DNA of 64,000 nucleotides from Antedon bifida (taxonomy: Eukaryota > Echinodermata > Crinoidea > Comatulida > Antedonidae): positions 15,252,001 to 15,316,000 of the forward strand of contig OY727102.1 in the NCBI GenBank assembly GCA_963402885.1, in the 5' to 3' direction. A model generated the notes under the pieces. It saw nothing but the letters and a program-made list of their open reading frames with translations, was not told the DNA's origin and did no database searches. Below, piece after piece: positions 25,886-35,224 of the stretch. The stretch's first letter is position 1. Each line of letters opens with the position of its first letter. A program made the translations under genes and the position numbers.

Positions 25886-25955
25886 GCTCCAACCGAGATT
25901 CGAACCAGAATCTTCTGCTTGATATGCAGAAATCCTACCATTAGACCACTGAGAC
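25886..25955 (-). tRNA. tRNA-like sequence, anticodon AUC if read as tRNA (probable pseudogene)
   Basis: Read on the - strand it has a D-arm GTCTAATGGTAGGAT (box A), an anticodon stem TCTGC / GCAGA around the loop ATATCAA, and a T-arm with GGTTCGAATCTC (box B). The anticodon would be AUC, decoding GAU (Asp), although the D-arm looks more like tRNA-Glu. The acceptor arm has one clear mismatch and several G-U pairs, and the T-stem one mismatch. A decayed tRNA or a SINE head is more likely than a working tRNA. Confidence 0.5.
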
Positions 25956-26469
25956 TCCTCAAGAACAACACTAGTCTTTATTAAATTGTAAGCTAGTCTG
26001 TATACATGTGGACAAATTTTGCCAAAAAATACCTCTACCTTATACCACTTGAGAAATCGATTCAGTGATGATTGCTTCACAATTACTTACAATCATTTAA
26101 TTAAAATATTGTTATTTAGTTTTATTTAAATGACAATTGTGATTAAATAAACCATGGTTTTTAATGTTTTCCTTATTTATAATTTATTACATTTTAAATA
26201 TCAATTTATAAATTTGTTATGGATTTTCCATATTGTTGACTTAAGACCAAAATGTTTCTAAAAAGTAGAAAGCAATTACAGATAAAACTATTAAAACAAT
26301 ATAAACGCTGATTGCAAAATAATGCACCATACTGAGTTTAAATTGGATTCAGAAATTAAAGTATCGGTTTTACGATATTGAATGTTTTACGCAGTTCATC
26401 TGTAACATTCTTTGGTCGCAATGGACCAATTTTCATATTTTTTTAATATATATCCCTTTAAGATTGTAT

Positions 26470-26780
26470 GACAGGTCTGCTTATCTGGTTAGTATACGTC
26501 AGGGTACACGCACATGGATGAGGTTACGAGTATAGGCTTCAAAGCCCCCGGGAAATCAAGATATTTAATTGGTTAATCCACTCTGTACGGTGCTAAACTG
26601 CATAGTCAGCCTACATTGAGGGTCACCAGACACTTTCCACTAAGTCCCCAATCCACAGCGTTTTTACTATATAATTACGCACACTCTGCGGTTTCTTTCC
26701 GGGGCGGGTAAAAGGAAAAAGCCAATTTTAATCGAGACCTGAATTTTGTTGAGCTTTTAGAAAGTGAATGAGTGAATATC
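26470..26780. other. GC-enriched single-copy-looking block in SMG5 intron
   Basis: It contains CpG-bearing segments (TACGTCAGGGTACACGCAC, AAAGCCCCCGGGAAATC, TTTCCGGGGCGGGTAAAAGG) in an otherwise AT-rich intron, just upstream of the PIN-encoding exons. No open frame, box A/B or terminal repeats were found. An intronic enhancer or alternative promoter is possible; this is based on composition only. Confidence 0.3.
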
Positions 26781-27312
26781 ATAATAGAATTGTGTTGTGT
26801 AGTGGCCTCGTTTAACTTTGCCAATTACTGTTTGTATCAATTTCTCGATGCAACTTGTCAAACTAGATAGGATAAAGATTGTGAAAAAAATTCCCTTATC
26901 ACTGTTCACGTCAATAAAAAATATGCTAGCGTCATTTGGCAGTTAATGTCAAGATATTTTGACATGTTTCATATTGCTTTGAAATTTTTATTTAATTGTA
27001 TATTTTTATTTAATTTAATATAACATGTTCTAATTTTTTTTGTCTTTTGAGAGTTCGTCCTACTTTTATTAATAATTGTATTATAGACATTTTTTTGTTC
27101 GTAATGTTATACATTTCTAATATTTTTTAACTGTAAAAGTAAAATTCCATGCTTATATAGAGCATAAACTCACCTGAATTTAGGTTAAATTTGGACATAA
27201 TACTTGGTAAATGGTTTATTTTCCACAAAGCATTTACACTTATAGAATTTCTTGGTTTTGGTTACTTTCAAAATGTTAATACTGTATATAAATGTTATGT
27301 CTTTACTTTCAG

Positions 27313-27466
27313 ACTGAAGTACAACAACTTGAGGGAAGCATTCAACCAAGTGAGGGCAGTCTCTCTCCATACCTTGTACCTGATGCTGAGACTTTAACTA
27401 ACCACCTGAATCTTGTCAAACAGCTTGCTTCAAGTGCCCGTTTCATCGTTGTCATTCCTAAAGCAG
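27313..27466 (+). CDS. SMG5: SMG5 coding exon 2 of 5 visible (start of PIN-like domain)
   Basis: The 154-bp exon runs from TEVQQLEGS to FIVVIPKA plus one base. SPYLVPDAETLTNHLNLVKQ and ARFIVVIPKA match the start of the SMG5 PIN-like domain: the first beta strand and the following acidic-residue region, which continues into VIDTLD in the next exon. It enters in phase 0 after TTTACTTTCAG and leaves after the first base of a codon, before GTAATG. PIN domains are nuclease folds; in SMG5 the domain is known to lack most catalytic acids, so it is thought to act in binding rather than cleavage. Confidence 0.92.
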
Positions 27467-28631
27467 GTAATGATTACCATGCCATACCAATCCCGTACCT
27501 GTACCTCACAACCTTTACCATACCCAGACCTCCCAACTTTGAAAAATGAAATATCGGAAGGTTTTTCAATTCTATAATATTTTCAAAAATGCTTCAAACA
27601 GAGGGCACTATCTAAAGGTATAATAGTACGTCACACATCCCAAAGGGGGAAATAAGGTGCCAACTCATTCTTTTCACTTATTAACCAATGCATGAATTAA
27701 AAAGTAGTAGAAATTATTAGTAGTATTGTGATATTTTTTTTTAGTTTATTCGGGAAAAATTGCATTTTAGCGATAGAGTGAAAGAACTTTCAGAAGACTC
27801 CTGCCATCTTCAGGAGAGTTGAAAGGTCTGCCATACCTATCTCGCACCAGTGACCATACATCATTGCAAATTGCATCATTTCATACCTTATCATACATTA
27901 CAATATATACCTCCCCGTCCATTTTTAACTCCTTGATAGATTATTAATTACGTTCAATTCAATACAGTGTGCAAGAATAATGATATCAGCACAATTTCTA
28001 ACTGCTAGGCAATTCCTTAATAACTTCCATCTGCTATTAACAGAGGATCTAATTAGAAATTAACTTTTCTGGCCTCAAGTGTTGGCAAAATAAGTTATAA
28101 TTTAAGATGGATAATTACCCTGATCCTATCAACTTATCTTTTTCTGATGCAATATTGTAGAAGTTGCGAGTTCCTGATCTAATTATATCTACTGTATTAT
28201 AATTATATTGTTTCTAATAATGTCGACAGGTAAGTTTATTAAGACCCTACTGAACAAGGCTCTTACGTCATTGCATTGATAATTGCATTGATAATATCTC
28301 ATACCGGTATTAAATCATTTCTATGGTTTGTAAGCTAATAGCTTCTGGGTTTTCTTTTAACCAGTTGCTAATAAAGACAAAATTATCTTTTGTTAATTAA
28401 TAAAGCAACCTTCTGAAATGTTAACTTGATTATAAAAAGTTTTCAACAGAGAAACCTGAACATGGTTCATACATTATATTGATAATGCCTATTGTGTAGC
28501 GTGTTTTGCTACCTATGTAACAACTATTCTCAATTTCATTTATCAAAACCACTACCACTTGGATTGGTTGTTGCAGTTCCTATTTAATTCCTATGTGATG
28601 CAGCAGTCTGTACATGTTTACTAAAACATTT

Positions 28632-28810
28632 TATCATCATCATTTCATCCATTGTCAGCCCACTATAGGGGGAAGGCCTCCCCAAGCTGAACCCGTCCTT
28701 TCCTGTCCTGTGCTGCTCTCATCCAGAATACACTTCAAATGCAACAATCTTATCTCTCCACCTCTTTTTTGGTCTTCCTCGGCCTTGTGTGCCTGTTCTT
28801 GGAGTTCATT
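28632..28810 (-). mobile_element. Frameshifted C-terminal fragment of a LINE ORF2
   Basis: On the - strand one frame reads GRGRPKKRWRDKIVAFEVYS and the next frame continues MRAAQDRKGRVQLGEAFPL, then WADNG after a stop. The pattern GRPxKRW, then A-QDR, then W-ADNG is the typical C-terminus of RTE- or CR1-type reverse transcriptase proteins (family recollection). At least one frameshift and two stops make it a fossil. The 3' end is an ATGATGATGA run at 28632, typical of a short-repeat tail. Confidence 0.7.
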
Positions 28811-29048
28811 CTTTGATAAATTTTGTCTAATGTTCTGCCCTTCTCCATTTCTTGATTTTTACTTGTGGCATGATATCCTGAACCCTAGTTCTGCTTAACT
28901 TTCTTATTTGCAACATGCATCTTTCCATACTGCAACTCAAAAAACAAAATAATATTTTATTCTGTGAGTTCCATAGCTTATAAATTGTAGTTATCAAGAT
29001 TGAACTATTCAGTATTAGATGTATTATTTGTGTAAATCTAATTACATA

Positions 29049-29415
29049 AAAAAACCTATACCATGAATTTCACTTCTTTTGGTCAACTCTCTGCAGATTT
29101 TTGCTGTTTGATTTTACCTTTTTTTTTCTAATTCGTCAGTTTTAAAATTACATTTTGGACATTTACCAATACAATTTTGATAGAGGTTTCACTGTAGTAT
29201 ATATTTTTTTAAATTCAAACATGTGGTGATATAAAAATCTATACTATCAATTTCACTTCTTTTGGTCAACTCTCTGCAGATTTTTGCTGTTTGATTTTAC
29301 AACATTTTTTTTTTCTAATTTGTCAGTTTTAATTTTACATTTTGGACATTTACCAATAAAATACAGAGGTTTCACTGTAGTATATATTTTTTTTAATTCA
29401 AAGACGTGATGATAT
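29049..29415. repeat. Tandem duplication, ~183-bp unit, two copies
   Basis: The block CACTTCTTTTGGTCAACTCT starts at 29071 and again at 29254. The following segments (TTTTTGCTGTTTGATTTTAC, ACATTTTGGACATTTACCAA, GGTTTCACTGTAGTATATAT) also occur in both units, with few differences. This is a fairly recent local duplication inside the SMG5 intron. Confidence 0.9.
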
Positions 29416-31071
29416 AAATATTTTTAACTTGGCAGAGAATATCGTTGGTGTCAGCATTAAGAATAAAATGAAAGTTTGTTTTTATAAGTGGTGAGTAATA
29501 AAATATAAATCACCACTCAATCTGCATACACATTATAAACACGAAGCAGTTTCCATGTCTGACACCATAATGCAATTGTAATTAAAAGCTCCTAATTGGT
29601 TAATTATAGTCAGTATTACTACTACAGCTCGGAAATAATGAACCAATCAAAATTACATCTGACCTTTAATTGATTCAATCGGTCATGCTTCGTTTAACGC
29701 CTATTTGAGTGCATGTTGCCAAAGTTTAATCAAATATTATACAGTTGTAGAAGGCTGTACATTAATACCAAGGTTTAGATAGTAATTTGTCACAGTTGTT
29801 TATGAGAAACTCTTTTTCCTTTTTTCAAGGTTGTGTTTAAAAGCTATTTATAATGAAATTATGTTTTAATGCAACATTTTGGTGTGTTTTTTTTTAATTT
29901 GAGAATTACAGTTTGCATCCTGTACAGTAGTGACTAAAAGGGGTAAAAGCATTTCCTCTTGATGTTAAAGTATTTGTATGTCGAGGCGTTTAAGTAACAG
30001 GATTGGATTTGAAATGGAAATCAAAGTGTTATAAGAGTTTAACCTTTTTGAGTGAGTTATTACAGGGGGAAAGGCATAGCCTGATTCGGGGAGGAGAGCC
30101 AACCAGGACCTCCCTAAATTTCAATACGCAAAAGATGGGACATAAGTTTAAGTTCTTCATTTTACAATTTTTAGGCCTTGGGCAGAAATATAAACATTTT
30201 AACAAATACAAGCGAATATGAATAGTAAATAAAAGAATGAAAAAGTAGAAAAAGGAAATTTTTTTGTTAGTGAGTTCTGCTGCCCCAGTGGGCTTAAGGG
30301 AAATTGAGGTGTCAGAAATTATGTACATATTCACATTTCTTTAGTTCAACTGTCATAAAATTGGAGTTGTGATAACAACTGTTTAATAATAGACTAATAA
30401 AAACAGATTTTTAAAAGAAGTTTTATTTTGAAGCTTGGTTTCTGATTTGATTTGTGTCAGAAATGTCAACATGGAGAAACGCGTAGTAACAGCCCTGCTA
30501 GTTTGTTCCTTTCAAATTTAATTTAAAGACATCTTAAGGCTCTCTTGGGTAAAAGTTAGTTTGATAAACATGGAAAGTGTATCTTTCTACAGACTTAAAA
30601 CTAAAGATTGTATAAAGTAATATATTTTCTTTCTTAAGTTTGCTTTTCAAGGTTTAATGTACCCTTGTTTTTCTTCAGATCTCGTTCACATTATACATTT
30701 TTGCACATCTTGGCTCTGACGCTACACCTGCAACCTTCAGATGTTTTGCCCTGATATAATTGTACTGATGTTTTCAATGTATTATCCAGTACAATTAACA
30801 TCAGAGGAGAGCAAACATCTGACCTAGTAACTTAGCTCCCTGATCTCCCTGAATCTACTTTGTATTTTAGTTAAACAATTTTCATTGTTAAAATACTATT
30901 TTCAATTTTGGGAATAAAGAAATACATTTCGTAATAGAAAATAAGATGCCGTTGGTTTTTTATTCTCTGAAATTTTTTAGGAAAAATTTAGCCATGTTTC
31001 CACAAGTGTATTTGGCATACCAACAAGTTTTGTAGTGGTTGTTGTTTGTATGTGTGTCAATGTCTTTAAGT

Positions 31072-31239
31072 TTAAGCTCTGTCTACATTATCAAACTAGT
31101 TTGATAAAAAAAAAGTGTGAGGTGCCCAAATATGGTAGTGATATGACAAAATATGGTAGTGATATGACATCATCATGTCCATATATAGGCACATCACATT
31201 TGTTTTCACATAAAGTTTGATAGTGTAGACAAGGCTTAA
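31072..31239 (+). mobile_element. MITE family A, copy 3, with TTAA at both borders
   Basis: It begins TTAAGCTCTGTCTACATTAT and ends ATAGTGTAGACAAGGCTTAA; the ends are inverted copies of each other and TTAA stands at both borders. Inside, AAATATGGTAGTGATATGAC is duplicated in tandem (31125-31166), making this copy longer than the one at 54313. It ends about 390 bp before SMG5 exon 3. Confidence 0.8.
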
Positions 31240-31627
31240 CACACCACTTCGTGACTCATTTTAGTTTTGGTCTCTGCTATTTTGTGGGCCTAAATCTAAC
31301 CAGCTTTCTTAAATCTTTAAACATTTTATCACTTTTGCAGAAATGGTATTTCTTATGTTTGGCCTGGCTGTTTTCTACCATGATTTGCAAATATTAAAGG
31401 CAATTTGTTAGAATTGAAATGAATAGACCTTTAAAAAAATCTTTAAAAACCTGTCAAAAAGAATCATTCCATCTATCAATTATTATATCTATCAATCATT
31501 TAATCAAATTGGTATTAACAGAAAAAAAAAATCTGATTTCAAATTAATCTTTCATTTTCAAATGTGGCATCTCAAATGGTGTCGCTTTTGATAGGCAAGT
31601 GATATGCTTTTTTATTTGTCGTTTTAG

Positions 31628-31718
31628 TGATTGATACTTTGGACATGAGCAAGAAAACTCAGCAGGGCGCCCGGGACACGATCAAGTACCTCGAGAGAGA
31701 GTTCCACAAAGGAAACAG
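31628..31718 (+). CDS. SMG5: SMG5 coding exon 3 of 5 visible (PIN-like domain)
   Basis: The 91-bp exon completes a valine codon and continues IDTLDMSKKTQQGARDTIKY then LEREFHKGNR. VIDTLD, GARD-IKYLE and EF-KGNR match the SMG5 PIN-like domain. Borders are GTTTTAG upstream and AACAG|GTTCGT downstream, ending after two bases of an arginine codon that the next exon completes. The aspartates in IDTLD sit where PIN nucleases carry their first metal-binding acid; I cannot judge the remaining acids reliably without an alignment. Confidence 0.92.
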
Positions 31719-32595
31719 GTTCGTCACCTTAATAAAGTTTCTTTCTGTTTTTTGTAGCAATTTCAAAGTTAGTTTATATTTGGTCCATCCCCTGAGCTTA
31801 CATAAAAACGTAAGTTCATCAGATGAGAAGGTCAACTTATGCTCACCTCTAATACCATTATAAAAACTTTTTTTTTTGTATGTTATTAAAAAATGTACTT
31901 ACAGTTTTAAAATGATTGTAAATTTTCATCTTGTTTGCAATCACAAATGAATCACAATTTTGTTATTTTTACCATTGGTTTGATAAAAAGAGTTGTATAC
32001 ATTCATATGTAAAACAAGAGTAAACAAGACATTTCAAAGAACTAATAAAAGCAATTGATTTACCAATATTCAGTTCAGACTTAAAGCAATTCAAACAAGT
32101 AAATGCTTGAATTTACCTATTTTTACAAAACTCATGTTGTCCTGATTCTTTGATTCCTCTGTGGTATGTTGGATGAATCCAACAAATATAAAAGCTTATT
32201 TACATTGAATTATTTCTAAAACAAAATCGCTTCGTCTGCTTTTTATTTTTTTTATGCAACTGATTGACTTTTAAATTGCTTTCTGAATCTATCTAATACT
32301 GCCTGACTTGTGTACAATTTCTTTGCCAATTTCATTTTCTTGTATTTTGCCTTACACAAGCTTCATCCTATACTGCAATACCTTTATCTACCTCCTGTCA
32401 ACTCTAGTATCATCTTCATTTTCGTAATCAAGCACTTTTGAAAAGGAAATTATTAAGACATACATTTTAGCAGAGGCTATGATATGTACAGATGTTATGC
32501 AAGTTTCTCAAATTACATTATGAATCATCAAAATGGTTTTGTTCATTTGCTTTTCATTTTAAAATCATTTCTGAAGTTAATAATAATCTTTGTAG
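31719..32595 (+). other. SMG5 intron (877 bp) between visible exons 3 and 4
   Basis: It runs from GTTCGT to CTTTGTAG. AT-rich; no repeat or exon was recognised. Confidence 0.85.
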
Positions 32596-32676
32596 GTACC
32601 TGAGAGCTCAGAAGGAAAATGAGGTTGTTAAATCAGTGAAAAGAAAGAAGACAAAGAATGAGGATAAGCGAGTGTG
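32596..32676 (+). CDS. SMG5: SMG5 coding exon 4 of 5 visible (basic PIN segment)
   Basis: The 81-bp exon completes the arginine codon and encodes YLRAQKENEVVKSVKRKKTK then NEDKRV, ending in two bases of a tryptophan codon. R-YLRAQKE corresponds to the R-Y-R-QKE segment of SMG5. The lysine/arginine-rich stretch could contact RNA or phosphates, but that is only inferred from composition. Borders are TTTGTAG|GTACC and GTGTG|GTAATA. Confidence 0.9.
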
Positions 32677-32987
32677 GTAATATTTATCTTCTTGATTCAT
32701 AAATGATGAAAATCAATAATCAAAAATTACTGCAATGTTGTTATAAGTTATAAGTTTCTTTTATTCACCCATAATGAAATATAGTAAAAAACATCAATAT
32801 AATAGAGCGAAATATGGACAAAAAGGAAGTAGAGAAAAGGCAACTGCCTATTGAGCTCAACTTTCAATTCTTTTAGAAGATATCAAGCAAATCATGTACA
32901 AATTAATTAATATCAAGTACATAGTATAAATATAATACAAAGTGAAATAGTTACTGTAAGATAACATCAAATTGTAAATCTCTATAG
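32677..32987 (+). other. SMG5 intron (311 bp) between visible exons 4 and 5
   Basis: The shortest visible intron, from GTAATATT to TCTCTATAG. Nothing else was recognised in it. Confidence 0.85.
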
Positions 32988-33198
32988 GTCATTTTATGGT
33001 ATCTTGGACTGTTGCCGATACTTTGCTCATCAGAGTTCTGAGTATGACTCAAGTGGAATGGTTACAATCCTCACCAGCTACAAGATTGAGCAGACCTTGC
33101 CAGAGATTTTACACGCACTCATCCAGAACACAAGATCTGAAGGAATCAATGTGGAGAATGTGACTGTTTTCCATGCTAAATGGAAAACACAGGGATGA
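32988..33198 (+). CDS. SMG5: SMG5 terminal coding exon (end of PIN-like domain, stop)
   Basis: The 211-bp exon completes tryptophan and encodes SFYGILDCCRYFAHQSSEYD, then SSGMVTILTSYKIEQTLPEI and finally VENVTVFHAKWKTQG before TGA (33196-33198). ILD-C, SGMVTI-T and the closing VENV--F---WK--G match the C-terminus of animal SMG5. The five visible exons join to 597 bp with no frame conflict, giving 198 residues plus the stop. The protein thus ends in the normal place and shows no sign of decay. Confidence 0.93.
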
Positions 33199-34190
33199 CC
33201 GATACCGAAGCATGGATCAAAGGGAATGATCTGAGTCAAAGAATGCTGCTACTTCTACTTCAGCTAGGTCTAGATATTTTACCTTAACTTTAATTCAGGG
33301 TAAGGTTAGTGGAAAAGAGCAGAATTAAGGAAGTTTACTCAAAGGGTTGTCCTCACTAAATGGAAGAAACAGAGATGACTGGTAGTGGTACACATGATGC
33401 AAGAGGATCAACACTGACCTTTTGCAAATAGAACACAGAGTGAGCACTAGATGTTTTGAAATTGTGTAGAGGAACCAAATGGACTAGAATATCAACTTGA
33501 ATATGCAAAACCAAAAGATTGAAAACATACAATACAACTACTATGCATGTAACTAAGTATAAAGTCATGATAGTCATACATGAACACATCGAGCAAAGTG
33601 AACATACATACATAATGGGCTTCAGACATAAATCATGTTAGAAAAGATAAAGGAGAATTCTAAATGTATTGTATACAGAGTCAGAAAGAATGACCAACTC
33701 TAGATACAAACAGATTCATTGTAAAATCCAGTGGACGAAACTTTCAAGTAATAGAATGTTGTGATGTCTAGAAGAATTTAATCAACAAGAATGTGACAAG
33801 AAATTCCTGCAGAAATTATACTTCTGAAAGGTTTGTACTTAAAGAAGTTCATTCTTCCCACCTATGGTATTTCTATTTCATCATTTTTTCGCGCCGTGCC
33901 TTTAGGCGGTTATAGTCCAGGACGGAATCATTACAAAACGGTATCAATGCGGGAGCTATTACTTATGAAGACTGAAAAATAGGAATTTGTAAACTTGGAC
34001 TGGCACGTCTGGGAGAAGAGAGTCTATGAATACATCTGCTGATATTAAATTTTCCGTTGAATGGCCCTGCACATTACACAAATGACGTAACCAAATAGAG
34101 AATTTCGGGCGTACACAAAATGTTTTGTTAAACAAAAATGGTTGATAATTTATTAAATAGAATATCAATAAAAGCATCATATAATGAAGG
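33199..34190 (+). other. Probable SMG5 3' UTR
   Basis: About 1 kb follows the stop codon without another recognisable exon or repeat. It includes a short CpG-bearing stretch (TTTTTCGCGCCGTGCC at about 33884). The right limit is set by the first convincing AATAAA at 34167-34172; the true cleavage site is not known. Confidence 0.55.
34167..34172 (+). promoter_or_regulatory. Candidate polyadenylation signal AATAAA for SMG5
   Basis: An exact AATAAA follows the stop codon by about 970 bp, with a T-poor, A-rich downstream stretch and no strong GT-rich element. It is the best-placed signal before the SINE at 34415, but AT-rich DNA yields such hexamers by chance. Confidence 0.4.
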
Positions 34191-34414
34191 AAGAACAATA
34201 ATAATAAAATCTGTCAATGAGTCGAACAGCATTTTTCTAGTTAGAAGACTTCAAACGTCATGGGTTGATGTGCACTTGATGGGATGTTGTTAGAACTTGT
34301 TTGCCTGTTGGCCTGGATTCTAAGAATTCATTACATGGCTTTGTAACAGTTTTTTTTACTACTCTATGGTTTTGTGTTAAATTAACTATCATTGATGACA
34401 ATTGCTTTGAACAT

Positions 34415-34612
34415 TTTCTGAACAGCTTGATGATTAAGATGCCCGGCTTCCGATCAGAGTGTATTGGGTTCAAATCTCATCTCATGTCAGAATTTTTTCT
34501 AAAGGCATCGTGTGTATGTTTGTTTTGTGAACCGGAATGAATTCGCTCATGGCTATCCTTGGCAGTTTGCCTGAAAAAAAAGAGAAAAAGAAGGCAGTTT
34601 GCCTTAAAAAAA
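34415..34612 (+). mobile_element. tRNA-derived SINE
   Basis: The head has a box A-like GCTTGATGATTAAGATGCCC and box B GGTTCAAATCT (34467-34477) at tRNA-like spacing. The 3' part GAATTCGCTCATGGCTATCC then TTGGCAGTTTGCCT is shared with 24928-25000. It ends in an A-rich tail in which GGCAGTTTGCCT plus A-run is duplicated (about 34561 and 34593). Confidence 0.7.
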
Positions 34613-34908
34613 AGAAATCTTGGAAGCCAAATCATAATTGAGGCATTATTTCAACTTAGCCGACAAACCTAAAGTCTTTTCTTTTTTGCCCACTGTGGTA
34701 TTATACAAATGAAAAGTGTAGTTGCAGCTCAAAATACACAGCCATTGACTTTTTTCATTGTATTATCTCAAGATATATTGCCATTGAACTTTTTCATTGT
34801 GTTTTTTCTTTTAAAACTTGATATATCAAGCTTCAATATATAGCCTATTTTCTGTGTTGCATAAAGAAACTCCGTAATAAGAAATTGGCATGGACTGCCA
34901 GTGGTTTT
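34613..34908. other. AT-rich spacer between SINE and LINE
   Basis: No gene. A local duplication of the type TTTTTCATTGT occurs twice (about 34748 and 34790), and GATATATCAAG forms a small palindrome near 34822. Confidence 0.6.
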
Positions 34909-35224
34909 TTCAATTCAATTCAATTCAATTCAAAGTAACATTTATTTTCTTCAAATAAAGCAGTATACAAATGGTGTAAAGAAAGGTAAAATGATTGAAG
35001 AAGGCATGTTCAAAAAAGCAAAAAGCTTGTGGCAGACATGCCCAAACAAAGACAAGATTTAAACAACACGGAAAAAAAAATTAAAAAAAAAAAAATTTTT
35101 ACATTACATGGGTTAAACTAAATAAGAAAAATAACTAAAAAAATAATTTAGGTATAAATTAAGAATTGATTCGTCTTCTTAATCATCATAATAATTATTA
35201 TCATAAAATGTAATATAATAAAAG

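Larger units (their letters stand above)
17297..27312 (+). other. SMG5 intron (10.0 kb) between visible exons 1 and 2
   Basis: It begins GTAAAT after CTTCAG and ends TTTACTTTCAG before ACTGAAGTA. Apart from the repeats and blocks listed separately it is AT-rich with no supported exon. The stretch 20740-21060 is pyrimidine-rich on the + strand (many CTTC/ATCC steps) without a recognisable origin. A tRNA-like sequence, a 21-bp minisatellite and a Penelope-like fragment lie within it. Confidence 0.8.
27467..31627 (+). other. SMG5 intron (4.2 kb) between visible exons 2 and 3
   Basis: It begins GTAATG and ends GTCGTTTTAG. It carries a LINE coding fragment (28632), a 183-bp tandem duplication (29049) and MITE family A copy 3 (31072), listed separately. 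At 27770-27830 an inverted ACTCCTG / CAGGAG pair surrounds CCATCTT, possibly another retroelement end. No other exon is supported. Confidence 0.8.

Noticed and set aside
28614-28898. 94-codon + strand frame rich in Ser, Cys and Pro
   Set aside because: It is the antisense of the fossil LINE C-terminus on the - strand.
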